Assembly: GCA_023392395.1 (NCBI GenBank)
Contig: JAEVZE010000453.1
Span: forward strand, 1-10,003
Origin: Bacillota bacterium
GTDB taxonomy: Bacteria; Bacillota; Clostridia; Christensenellales; Aristaeellaceae
Reading direction: 5' to 3'
DNA: 10,003 nucleotides
In this document: piece by piece, positions 1 through 6,120 of the stretch
How the letters are laid out: the number at the start of each line of letters is the position of its first letter
Position numbering within the stretch: the stretch's first letter is position 1
Translations under genes and position numbers: made by a program
The notes under the pieces: generated by a model
Database searches by the model: none
Seen by the model: the letters and a program-made list of their open reading frames with translations, nothing else
Told to the model about the DNA's origin: nothing

Positions 1-1
1 C

Positions 2-322
2 ATAAAGCGGGAGGACGCGGACACAGGCGCACTGAAGCTGGTATTTGATTTCCCCTCCCTGGAAACCTTGGACGGCCGCTACGCTGACGGATCGGCGTGT
101 TTGGGCTTTCAAGGGAGGCTCGACGGCTTCGAAACCCGGATAGATCTTCGGTACTTGCCCGATGACGAATACACCCCGGCCGAGGATGATGGCTGGGCGC
201 TCGTCTCCGCTTCCGAAAACACCTGGAGCTGGGAGGGCGGCGGGATGGGCGGCAAGGGCTACATAGACGTCGAGCGCTTGAAACCCAACTGGTTCTACGT
301 AGAGACGTACTACCCCACTTAA
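2..322 (+). CDS. 3' end of an unrecognised protein (5' truncated by window edge)
   Basis: The reading frame is open from the first complete codon to a TAA stop, so these 106 residues are the C-terminus of a gene that begins outside the window. A TTG at 68 is the first possible start codon, but it has no ribosome site and the frame stays open upstream of it, so an internal start is unlikely. The fragment is acidic and rich in aromatic residues (for example NTWSWEGGG and NWFYVETYYPT) with many Asp/Glu and no membrane segment. This composition fits a soluble or exported beta-rich domain, but I recognise no family. The gene converges on the minus-strand DUF4309 gene, and a strong hairpin lies just past its stop. 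Confidence 0.6.
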   Translation: MKREDADTGALKLVFDFPSLETLDGRYADGSACLGFQGRLDGFETRIDLRYLPDDEYTPAEDDGWALVSASENTWSWEGGGMGGKGYIDVERLKPNWFYVETYYPT

Positions 323-338
323 CGGACCATCACAAATG

Positions 339-374
339 CAACGGCCCCGGCATCGCAGGATGCCGGGGCCGTTG
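339..374. terminator. 15-bp perfect hairpin between convergent genes (likely bidirectional terminator)
   Basis: The arm CAACGGCCCCGGCAT (339-353) pairs perfectly with ATGCCGGGGCCGTTG (360-374) around a 6-nt loop. It lies 16 nt past the stop of the left gene and 19 nt past the stop of the minus-strand gene, which is where a shared terminator is expected. No long T-run follows on the plus strand. On the minus strand a short T-rich stretch (TTGCATTTGTG) follows. Function is inferred from position and stability. Confidence 0.7.
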
Positions 375-393
375 GCGAATCTTGGGCTTCCCG

Positions 394-945
394 TCACCAC
401 GTCCTACCAGGGTCGTCGGCCATCATGTTGACGGTGCCCTGGGGCCACAGCACGTTGTAGTGCTTGAGTGCGGGGTTCTTGCCGGTGCTGGCGAACACAA
501 ACTTGATGTTCAACTTTTCGGAGAGTTTGTAGCTCAGGTACTGCTCACCGCCGCCGGAGGCGGTGTGATCCGGCTCGCCGTAAAATGCCTTCACATCGCG
601 GAGCGTGATCGCGCTCAGCCGTTCGTCCAGCGAGCGCAGTTCAAAGATCTGTTCGCCCTTGTTATACCCTACCACGATGCAGGCCTGTTCGTAGGTCGCG
701 TACCTGCCCTTGGCCGATGCCACATAATCGGATGCGTCGGGCTCTCCCAGATCGCTGGTCACATCGCCCGAGGTATCGCTGCCTACGCGGTAACTGCAAT
801 TGAGGACCCAGCCCTGCCGGGCCAATAGGTCGATCGAGCTCAAAAGCGCCTGGGCGTCCGTTTCCGCCCGGGCGGGCGCCACCGGCAAAAGGGCCAGACA
901 CAGGAATAGCGCCATAAGAATCGAAACCGGCTTCGCCATTTTCAT
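394..945 (-). CDS. Secreted DUF4309 (YjgB-like) protein
   Basis: This 183-residue protein has a clear Sec signal peptide: a short basic N-terminus (MKMAK), a hydrophobic core over residues 7-23, and an ARA|E cleavage site after residue 27. The mature part matches my memory of the DUF4309 family (Bacillus YjgB). It carries the family-style stretch GYNKGEQIFELRSLDERLS, followed by a GEPD segment and a C-terminal half ending in a short HYNVLWP strand. No enzymatic role is established for the family. It is presumed to act outside the membrane. The first ATG is preferred because AAAGGAG lies 10 nt upstream on the minus strand; a second in-frame ATG is two codons later. Only a weak promoter is visible on the minus strand (a TCTAAT box at 982-977 with a poor -35). 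The gene faces away from the dehydratase gene and appears monocistronic. Confidence 0.8.
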   Translation of the reverse strand: MKMAKPVSILMALFLCLALLPVAPARAETDAQALLSSIDLLARQGWVLNCSYRVGSDTSGDVTSDLGEPDASDYVASAKGRYATYEQACIVVGYNKGEQIFELRSLDERLSAITLRDVKAFYGEPDHTASGGGEQYLSYKLSEKLNIKFVFASTGKNPALKHYNVLWPQGTVNMMADDPGRTW

Positions 946-1083
946 CGCTTCGCATCTCCTTTATGAATGTCCGCCTATTAGACGATGCGCCTGAGCGTCT
1001 GTTTCAGTCTTCCCATGACATCAATTGGAAACTTTGGACAAGCGTAACAGGGCGGCCGGTTTCGGTCCGCTCCGCCCGCGCGG

Positions 1084-1112
1084 TTGCCTGTACGCGGCGC
1101 GTGTGCTATAAT
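1084..1112 (+). promoter_or_regulatory. Strong sigma-A type promoter of the dehydratase gene
   Basis: TTGCCT (-35, 1084-1089) is followed after exactly 17 nt by TATAAT (-10, 1107-1112). A TG lies one base upstream of the -10 (TGC-TATAAT, extended -10). Transcription should start near 1119, giving a leader of about 56 nt before the ATG at 1175. The same layout recurs before fucU. Confidence 0.85.
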
Positions 1113-1174
1113 AATACTCGCATATGTCCGGCCTGAACGACGCCAAAGCCGGACCTCTAAGGAGAGCCGTGTCC

Positions 1175-3082
1175 ATGAATAAGGATTCTTCCGGCGGTCG
1201 CATCCGCTCGATCGGCTTTCTCGCGGCGCAAATTCTGTTTGACGCCGTGATCATCAACCTTTCGCTGCTGCTGGCGATGCAGATGCGCTACGAACCCAGC
1301 GTGCCGCTGTACCAGCTGCGGATCTTTTCCAATCTCTGGCCTGTGATGACGGCGCTGGGGCTCGCTTCCTTCTATGTGACCAAGATGTACCGCACTCTGT
1401 GGCGCTACGCCAGCGTGGGCGACGCGCTGCACATCGCGATGGGCACCTGTCTCACGATGGCCGCGACGATGGTTTTCGGCATGGTCACGGGCCTCTTCGC
1501 AAAGCCCAACCTGTTTTTGATGGGCTCAAAGACCGTCTACCCGATCGCGGCGCTGCTGCTCATGCTGATGGCGGGCGCGCAGCGCTTCGGTGTCCGGCTG
1601 GTCAACCAGATCGGCGTCAAGAACCGGGCGCTCAAAAAAGAGAGCTGCACTCGGGTGATGGTGGTGGGCGCGGGCTGGGCCGGCGCCAGCATGATCCGCG
1701 AACTCAACGCCCGCGGCTTTCGCGAGGGGCTGCCAGTGGTGGCCGTGGACGACGATCCGGCCAAGGCCAATACCCGCATCATGGGCATCCCGGTCTTAAA
1801 GGGCGTGGAGAACATCCCGAGGTACGTGGAAAAGTATCAGATCAACGAGATCGTGATCGCGATCCCGTCTGCGTCGCTGGCCCAGCGCAAGCAGATTCTG
1901 GACATCTGTACCCAGACCAGTTGCAAATTGAAGCTGGTGCCCACCCTCCGGGACGTGACCGGCAAGACCGAGAAGATCGGCGAGACCCGGGACGTCAACA
2001 TCGCGGACCTTCTGTGCCGCGAGGAGGTGCGCCTGGACATGGGCGCAATCTCCGCCTACCTCAAGGACCGGGTGGTGCTGGTGACCGGCGGCGGCGGTTC
2101 CATCGGCTCGGAGTTATGCCGGCAGATCGCCCGCTTTGAGCCCAGGCGGCTCGTGATCTTCGACATCTACGAAAACAACGCCTACGAGCTGGCCAACGAA
2201 CTGAACGCCAAGTACGGCAAGGCCCTCCCGCTGACAGTTCTGATCGGCTCGGTGCGCGACCTGAACCGGCTGGAGCAGCTGTTCGAGGAGATCCAGCCCG
2301 AGGTGGTGTTCCACGCGGCCGCCCACAAGCACGTGCCGCTGATGGAGGACAGCCCCGCCGAGGCGGTTAAAAACAACGTCTTCGGCACCTACAACGTGGC
2401 CCGCTGCGCCGACAAGTACGGCGTGAAGCGCATGGTCACACTGTCCACCGACAAGGCCGTCAACCCCACGAACGTCATGGGCGCCACCAAGCGCGTGACC
2501 GAGATGATCCTGCAGTGGATGGCCCGGCGCTCCAAGACGAAGTTCATGGCCGTGCGGTTCGGGAACGTCTTGGGCTCCAATGGCAGCGTCATCCCGCTGT
2601 TCATGCATCAGATCGCGCGCGGCGGGCCGGTGACCGTCACCCATCCGGAGATCACCCGCTACTTCATGACGATCCCGGAGGCCTCACAATTGGTACTGCA
2701 GGCGGCCTCCATCGGCGAGAGCGGCAACATCTTCGTACTCGACATGGGCACGCCCGTCAAGATCGCAGACCTGGCCAAGAACCTGATCCGCCTCAGCGGC
2801 CTGAAGCCCGAGGAGGACGTCAAGATCTCCTTCTGCGGCCTTCGCCCCGGCGAGAAGCTGTACGAGGAATTGATGCTCACCGAGGAAGCCGAGACGCTGG
2901 ACAACACCCGCTTCGAGAAGATCAACGTGCTGCGCCCGATGGAGATCGACCAGGCTTTCGAGCGGAAGCTGGAAGCGCTGGAATCCTGCGCAAGACAGGA
3001 CCCCGCCGCCGTCCGCGAGGTGCTCAAGACGCTGGTGCCCACCTACCGGGAGGAAGCCCAAGGCAAGAAAGCCACCGCGTAA
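1175..3082 (+). CDS. Membrane-anchored nucleotide-sugar 4,6-dehydratase (CapD/WbpM/PglF/EpsC family)
   Basis: This 635-residue enzyme is predicted to remove water from a UDP-HexNAc (typically UDP-GlcNAc) to give a 4-keto-6-deoxy sugar for capsule, exopolysaccharide or glycoprotein assembly. Four hydrophobic segments fill roughly residues 12-36, 50-68, 83-105 and 110-133, placing the catalytic part in the cytoplasm. A first Rossmann-like domain has GAGWAGAS at 165. The SDR domain begins at GGGGSIGSE (305-313). The STDK motif is at 424-427, and the active-site motif is MGATK (435-439), in which Met replaces the usual SDR Tyr. Large members of this family (WbpM, PglF) are known for this replacement. 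RYFMTIPEA and LRPGEKLYEEL are further family signatures. The ATG at 1175 is chosen because AAGGAG (1159-1164) lies 10 nt upstream. An in-frame ATG at 1124 is only about 5 nt past the predicted transcription start. The precise sugar product cannot be read from sequence. Confidence 0.93.
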   Translation: MNKDSSGGRIRSIGFLAAQILFDAVIINLSLLLAMQMRYEPSVPLYQLRIFSNLWPVMTALGLASFYVTKMYRTLWRYASVGDALHIAMGTCLTMAATMVFGMVTGLFAKPNLFLMGSKTVYPIAALLLMLMAGAQRFGVRLVNQIGVKNRALKKESCTRVMVVGAGWAGASMIRELNARGFREGLPVVAVDDDPAKANTRIMGIPVLKGVENIPRYVEKYQINEIVIAIPSASLAQRKQILDICTQTSCKLKLVPTLRDVTGKTEKIGETRDVNIADLLCREEVRLDMGAISAYLKDRVVLVTGGGGSIGSELCRQIARFEPRRLVIFDIYENNAYELANELNAKYGKALPLTVLIGSVRDLNRLEQLFEEIQPEVVFHAAAHKHVPLMEDSPAEAVKNNVFGTYNVARCADKYGVKRMVTLSTDKAVNPTNVMGATKRVTEMILQWMARRSKTKFMAVRFGNVLGSNGSVIPLFMHQIARGGPVTVTHPEITRYFMTIPEASQLVLQAASIGESGNIFVLDMGTPVKIADLAKNLIRLSGLKPEEDVKISFCGLRPGEKLYEELMLTEEAETLDNTRFEKINVLRPMEIDQAFERKLEALESCARQDPAAVREVLKTLVPTYREEAQGKKATA

Positions 3083-3085
3083 AGG

Positions 3086-3254
3086 GCGTTGAAAATCCGG
3101 TGCGCGGCTTTTCAACGCGATAAGAAAAAACGCTGCGCGAGCCTGAAATTCGACGGATTTTCCGGGCAGCTCACTGACTTGAGGAGTTGTTTCTTCTACC
3201 GGTGTGCGCATTGGCAGAAAAAGCACGTCTCCGGCGCACAAGTCGCCGGAAACG
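3086..3254 (-). repeat. Four-hairpin structured repeat, copy A
   Basis: Read on the minus strand this 169-nt stretch forms four hairpins. H1 (3254-3226) has 11 bp with one G.U and a 7-nt loop. H2 (3224-3189) is a 36-nt hairpin with mismatches near its tip. H3 (3174-3137) has a 7-bp stem, a GCCCG linker on the 5' side, a 5-6-bp upper stem and a 1-nt bulge. H4 (3118-3086) has GCGTTGAAAA paired with TTTTCAACGC. Copy B, on the plus strand at 4164-4330, aligns over the whole length at about two-thirds identity by eye, with identical hairpin lengths and the same 14-nt H2-H3 spacer. Weaker similarity continues about 20 nt upstream of H1 as a pyrimidine-rich run. H4 begins 4 nt past the dehydratase stop and could also help end that transcript. 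No convincing protein is encoded here. I cannot name the family. Confidence 0.85.
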
Positions 3255-3362
3255 AATTTGAAGGAACGAAAGAACCACGTAAAGTAGTACATCCGCCTTG
3301 TTTCATCCACGCTCCCGCAGGGTAGCTACTCACAAACACATGAAACGTGAGGAGGGTCGGCC

Positions 3363-4112
3363 ATGCGGCTGATTTCCTGGAATGTCAACGGGATCCGCGC
3401 CTGCGCGGGCAAGGGATTTCTGGAGAGCGTCCTAAAGATGGACGCGGATGTGATCTGTCTGCAGGAGGTCAAGGCCAAGGAGGAGCAGATTGAACTCCAG
3501 CTCCCCGGCTACGACCGGATCGTGCACAGCGCCGACAAGCCCGGCTACTCGGGCACGGCAGTGTTTACGCGCCTGCCCCACGGGGAGCCGCGCTTTGGCA
3601 TGGGCGTTGATCCCCACGACCATGAGGGCAGGCTGATCACGCTGGACATGGGCGATTTTACGCTGGTCAACTGCTACACACCCAACGCGCAGCGCGGGCT
3701 GACAAGGCTCGAATACCGCATGCAGTGGGAGGACGACTTCCGGAACTACCTGCGCGCGCTGGACGACGTGAAGCCAGTCGTGATGTGCGGCGATCTCAAC
3801 GTCGCACACCAGGAGATCGACATCAAAAACGCCAAGGCCAACCGCGGCAACGCGGGCTTTACCGACGAGGAGCGCGAGAAGTTCACGCTGCTGCTCCAGA
3901 GCGGCTTTGTGGACAGCTTCCGCCATCTGTACCCGGACAGGAAGGACGCCTACTCCTGGTGGAGCTACTTTGGAAATGCCCGGGACAAAAACGTTGGCTG
4001 GCGCATCGACTACTTCGTGGTCTCCCGAAAGCTTCAGGACAAGATTCAGGGCGCGGCCATCCACCCGAACGTCTTCGGTTCCGACCACTGTCCGGTGGAA
4101 TTGACAATCTAG
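3363..4112 (+). CDS. xth: Exodeoxyribonuclease III / AP endonuclease
   Basis: This 249-residue enzyme belongs to the exonuclease III (XthA/ExoA) branch of the endonuclease-exonuclease-phosphatase fold. It cleaves DNA 5' to abasic sites and removes 3'-blocking groups in base-excision repair, in the cytoplasm and dependent on Mg2+. All catalytic motifs are present in order: WNVNG (Asn7), LQEVK (Glu35, metal), YTPNAQ, GDLNVAH (Asp144 and Asn146), NVGWRIDYF, and the terminal GSDHCPV (Asp241-His242 pair). The length is normal for the family. GGAGG lies 7 nt before the ATG. The gene stands alone, bracketed by inverted repeat copies A and B. The best upstream promoter candidate (TTGAAG at 3258 with TAAAGT at 3280, 16-nt spacer) is only moderate. 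Confidence 0.96.
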   Translation: MRLISWNVNGIRACAGKGFLESVLKMDADVICLQEVKAKEEQIELQLPGYDRIVHSADKPGYSGTAVFTRLPHGEPRFGMGVDPHDHEGRLITLDMGDFTLVNCYTPNAQRGLTRLEYRMQWEDDFRNYLRALDDVKPVVMCGDLNVAHQEIDIKNAKANRGNAGFTDEEREKFTLLLQSGFVDSFRHLYPDRKDAYSWWSYFGNARDKNVGWRIDYFVVSRKLQDKIQGAAIHPNVFGSDHCPVELTI

Positions 4113-4163
4113 CAGGGAAAACCAGCTTCGCGCAGACTTCATCCCCCTTCGCTCTTTTTCAAT

Positions 4164-4330
4164 CGTTCCCGGCGACGTGCGCGCCGGGAACGTGTTTTAT
4201 CCACCAGTCCGGCGACTGGTGGATGAAACAACCCCTGCCGTCAGCGGGCCGCCCGGAAATTTCAGAGAATTTCTGGCCCGCGCAGATCTCCTCCCATGCT
4301 TTGAAAAGGCGCATGGCATATTTTCAACGC
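4164..4330 (+). repeat. Four-hairpin structured repeat, copy B
   Basis: H1 pairs CGTTCCCGGCG (4164-4174) with CGCCGGGAACG (4182-4192), 11 bp perfect with a 7-nt loop. H2 pairs GTTTTATCCACCAGTC (4194-4209) with 4214-4229 around CGGC, 16 bp with one G.U. H3 (4244-4281) pairs GCGGGCC with GGCCCGC and encloses a GAAATT/AATTTC upper stem, with a 5-nt GCCCG linker and a 1-nt bulge. H4 (4298-4330) pairs GCTTTGAAAA with TTTTCAACGC with one mismatch. The inter-hairpin spacers H1-H2 (1 nt) and H2-H3 (14 nt) equal those of copy A. H4 ends 47 nt before the likely ytfI start, so in this copy the element would lie in the 5' leader of the ytfI-ytfJ transcript if transcription begins upstream. Confidence 0.85.
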
Positions 4331-4377
4331 GACAGAAAAAATGCATATTTTACCGATCATGCGCGCACGATACGACC

Positions 4378-4866
4378 ATGGTTGTGTATGTATGGACAGC
4401 GTTTTTGATGATGTTTTACGCGGCCAACCTGCCGCTGACACTGGCCGTGGACGTCGATACCGCACGCGACCAGCCGCTGCAGGTGGGCGTCGGCGTTTTC
4501 TTGCGTCCGAAACGGCTTCACGCGCCCAAAAAGCACCGAGGTAAAGCTCGCATACCTGACATACCCCGCAAAACAGCGCTGCGCGCGATCCTGTATATGC
4601 TGCGGCACACGCATTTTCAGGGCGAAGCTTCGCTGTGCGCAGGCGACGCCGCGCTGACCGCGCTCCTGTCCGGCGCGCTGGTGGCGCTGACGCTGAACCA
4701 CGTGCGCGTCGCGCCGGATTTTTCCACTGGGCCGCTCCGCGCGCGCTTTTCCGGGATGGTGTCGGTAAAACCAGGACATATTATAGGCGTCGCGTTCGTT
4801 TGGGCGCAAGAAGAAATTTCCGGGAGGATCAGTGCATGGAAAAGCATGCGATCGAGAGCATTATGA
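4378..4866 (+). CDS. ytfI: DUF2953 protein, YtfI-like (sporulation-associated)
   Basis: This is a protein of about 162 residues. The C-terminal half carries the DUF2953 hallmark CAGDAALTALLSGALVAL, then a VAPDF segment and a GHIIGV strand. The N-terminus has one hydrophobic stretch (residues about 4-20, including TAFLMMFYAANLPLTLAV), which fits the usual single N-terminal membrane anchor. The acidic/low-complexity middle section typical of longer relatives appears short or missing. In Bacillus and many Clostridia ytfI lies immediately before ytfJ, and here the two overlap by 31 nt, suggesting coupled translation; this context strongly supports the call. The start is uncertain: ATG 4378, GTG 4384, ATG 4408 and ATG 4411 all lack a clear ribosome site. 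The frame remains open upstream into repeat B, but that part looks like repeat rather than protein. Confidence 0.72.
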   Translation: MVVYVWTAFLMMFYAANLPLTLAVDVDTARDQPLQVGVGVFLRPKRLHAPKKHRGKARIPDIPRKTALRAILYMLRHTHFQGEASLCAGDAALTALLSGALVALTLNHVRVAPDFSTGPLRARFSGMVSVKPGHIIGVAFVWAQEEISGRISAWKSMRSRAL

Positions 4867-5327
4867 GCGCCACCATGGAGAACATCCGTGACATGGTGGA
4901 CGTCAACACCGTCATCGGCGAGCCAGTCACCGCCGGCGATGGCACGACGATCATCCCCATCTCCAGGGTCAGCTTTGGGTTCGTCGCCGGCGGAGGCGAA
5001 TACGAGCAGCCAGGCAAGAAGCCGTCCGCACCGCAGGGCGGGAACGGAAACGGCCAGAATGGGCAGAATGATAAGAACAGCCAAGGCGCTCAGCAGCAGG
5101 AGAGCCTGCCGTTCGCCGGCGGCGCGGGCGCGGGCGTTTCGGTATCGCCGGTGGGCTTTCTGGTGGTGTCGAGCGAGCAGGTGCGGCTGTTGCCCGTGCA
5201 GCCTTACGCGCCGCTCGACCGCATCATCGAACTGGCCCCGCAGCTGGTCAGCGACGTCAAGCGCTGGATGGGCAAGAGGAATTCGCACTCGCCCGAGTCT
5301 GCTCCACCCACCGGTCAGCTGGATTGA
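4836..5327 (+). CDS. ytfJ: GerW-family sporulation protein YtfJ
   Basis: This 163-residue protein is a clear YtfJ/GerW family member. Its N-terminal segment (EKHAIESIMSATMENIRDMV, residues 2-21) is followed by the family stretch VIGEPVTAGDGTTIIPISRV and SFGFVAGGGEY. A Gly/Asn/Gln-rich low-complexity linker occupies roughly residues 61-88, then the second conserved part GAGAGVSVSPVGFLVV appears, with a C-terminal helix ending in RWMGKR. The Bacillus homologue is a spore protein linked to germination and expressed in the forespore; the biochemical role is not known. GGGAGG lies 8 nt before the ATG. The gene starts inside the end of ytfI, so the two are probably one operon. Confidence 0.94.
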   Translation: MEKHAIESIMSATMENIRDMVDVNTVIGEPVTAGDGTTIIPISRVSFGFVAGGGEYEQPGKKPSAPQGGNGNGQNGQNDKNSQGAQQQESLPFAGGAGAGVSVSPVGFLVVSSEQVRLLPVQPYAPLDRIIELAPQLVSDVKRWMGKRNSHSPESAPPTGQLD

Positions 5328-5357
5328 GCCGGGAGAGGCGAGCAACGTCAGGAGACG

Positions 5358-5478
5358 CCGGGGGCTCCGCCCCCGGACCCCCGCAAGGGAGATGATCCCC
5401 CTTGACCCCGCCCAAAGAGAATGGATGAAAATATGTGTTGCTGCGTGCCTCGCTCATGGGGGTTCGGGGGCCGCAGCC
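5358..5478. repeat. GC-rich inverted repeat after ytfJ, including a compact GC hairpin
   Basis: CCGGGGGC (5358-5365) and GCCCCCGG (5369-5376) form an 8-bp hairpin with a 3-nt loop, 30 nt past the ytfJ stop. A second small hairpin CAAGGG/CCCTTG follows at 5384-5404. The 20-nt stretch 5363-5382 is also nearly the reverse complement of 5458-5478 (two mismatches, one indel), so the ends of this 120-bp block are inverted repeats. The right arm is the GC-rich head of repeat C1. A closely similar GC-rich block occurs at 6243-6269. Transcription termination after ytfJ is possible but no T-run follows the first hairpin. Confidence 0.7.
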
Positions 5479-5631
5479 ACCGATGGAATCAAGGCAACCG
5501 GAGGGCGACATGCGCGGCCGCAGGTTGCCTATTCCTTTTTTTCCGCGCAAGCCCGACCGCAAGCCCTTGGGCTTGCAGGGTTTGCGCCTTCCCCCAATGC
5601 AATGGAAAGACGCGAAGCAGATTTCCATTGC
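5420..5631 (+). repeat. Structured repeat family C, copy C1
   Basis: This copy occupies most of the 364-nt gap between ytfJ and fucU. In order it has: a weakly conserved head; a GC-rich block (GGGGGTTCGGGGG, 5458-5470); the 15-nt GGCAACCGGAGGGCG (5493-5507), identical in copy C2; an ATTCCTTTTTTT-type pyrimidine run; hairpin P2 (5545-5587); and hairpin P3 (5599-5631). P2 has a 10-bp outer stem, a GACC linker, an 8-bp inner stem GCAAGCCC/GGGCTTGC and a 1-nt A bulge. P3 has CAATGGAAA paired with TTTCCATTG. The end of P3 overlaps the -35 box of the fucU promoter. Short open frames across it are not convincing genes. Confidence 0.8.
5492..5542 (+). terminator. Possible intrinsic terminator inside C1
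   Basis: AGGCAACC (5492-5499) pairs perfectly with GGTTGCCT (5523-5530) and is followed by ATTCC and seven T residues (5536-5542). The loop is long (23 nt), though GC-rich internal pairing is possible. It could end ytfI-ytfJ transcripts. Copy C2 lacks the 14-nt segment needed for this stem, so it is not a conserved part of the repeat. Confidence 0.35.
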
Positions 5632-5656
5632 CCCAAGTACACAGCCATGCTATAAT
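5628..5656 (+). promoter_or_regulatory. Strong sigma-A type promoter of fucU
   Basis: TTGCCC (-35, 5628-5633), a 17-nt spacer, and TATAAT (-10, 5651-5656) with the extended element TGC directly before it. The predicted transcription start is about 5663, some 29 nt before the fucU ATG. The first three bases of the -35 are the last bases of the P3 hairpin arm of repeat C1. Confidence 0.85.
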
Positions 5657-5691
5657 ATGACAGGAAAATCGATGGAAGGGCGTGTATTGAT

Positions 5692-6117
5692 ATGCTCAAG
5701 GGCATTTCGCCGATTCTCTCCCCGGAACTCCTCAAAATCCTGATGGAAATGGGCCACGGCGACGAACTGGTGATCGGCGACGGCAACTTCCCCGCCGCGT
5801 CGATGGCGCAGCGGCTGATCCGTCTGGACGGCCATGGCGTACCCGCAATCCTGGACGCGATCATGCAGCTGTTCCCGCTGGACACCTTCGTCGAGCGCCC
5901 GGTGGCGCTGATGCAGGTGGTGCCTGGCGACGACACCGTGCCGGTCATCTGGGAGGACTACAAGCGCATCATCAACAAGTATGAAGGCGAAGTCAAAATC
6001 GAGGAAGTCGAGCGCTTCGCGTTCTACGACCGGGCGCGCAAGGCCTACTGCTGTGTGGCCACAGGCGAGCGCGCGCTGTACGCCAACATCATCCTGAAAA
6101 AGGGCGTTGTGATCTAA
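5692..6117 (+). CDS. fucU: L-fucose mutarotase (RbsD/FucU family)
   Basis: This 141-residue protein aligns end to end, from memory, with E. coli FucU (140 residues). It shares the start LSPELLKILMEMGHGDELVI, the GDGNFPA loop, LFPLD in the middle, and the ending RFAFYDRA...GERALYANIILKKGV. FucU interconverts the alpha and beta anomers of L-fucose so that intracellular sugar is usable by fucose isomerase. RbsD relatives do the same for ribose; the C-terminal FAFYDRARKAY/GERALYAN stretch favours FucU. His22 and Asp30 fall in the expected catalytic positions, and Tyr112 and Tyr130 lie in the conserved C-terminal part. GGAAGG lies 12 nt before the ATG. No other fucose gene is in the window: the gene stands alone, with its own promoter, between inverted repeats C1 and C2. 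Confidence 0.93.
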   Translation: MLKGISPILSPELLKILMEMGHGDELVIGDGNFPAASMAQRLIRLDGHGVPAILDAIMQLFPLDTFVERPVALMQVVPGDDTVPVIWEDYKRIINKYEGEVKIEEVERFAFYDRARKAYCCVATGERALYANIILKKGVVI

Positions 6118-6120
6118 CGA

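Noticed and set aside
1124..1174. Upstream in-frame ATG for the dehydratase, adding 17 residues
   Set aside because: It lies about 5 nt after the predicted transcription start and has no ribosome site, whereas the ATG at 1175 has AAGGAG 10 nt upstream.
3089..3325. 78-codon frame (TTG start) after the dehydratase gene
   Set aside because: It lies across repeat A and has no ribosome site. The similar peptides readable from A and B (with a VDETTP/VEETTP stretch) come from the repeat's nucleotide conservation, and substitutions follow base pairing rather than codon position.
4164..4330. Element B as a metabolite riboswitch for ytfI-ytfJ
   Set aside because: The second copy (A) points away from any nearby downstream gene, which does not fit a cis-regulatory leader; a dispersed repeat is simpler. 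I recognise no riboswitch core.
4314..4351. Forespore sigma-factor promoter (GCATA-type -35) before ytfI
   Set aside because: A GCATA lies at 4316, but I could not find a convincing -10 at the right distance.
5421..5743. Several short plus-strand frames between ytfJ and fucU
   Set aside because: They read through repeat C1, have no good ribosome sites, and one overlaps fucU in another frame.
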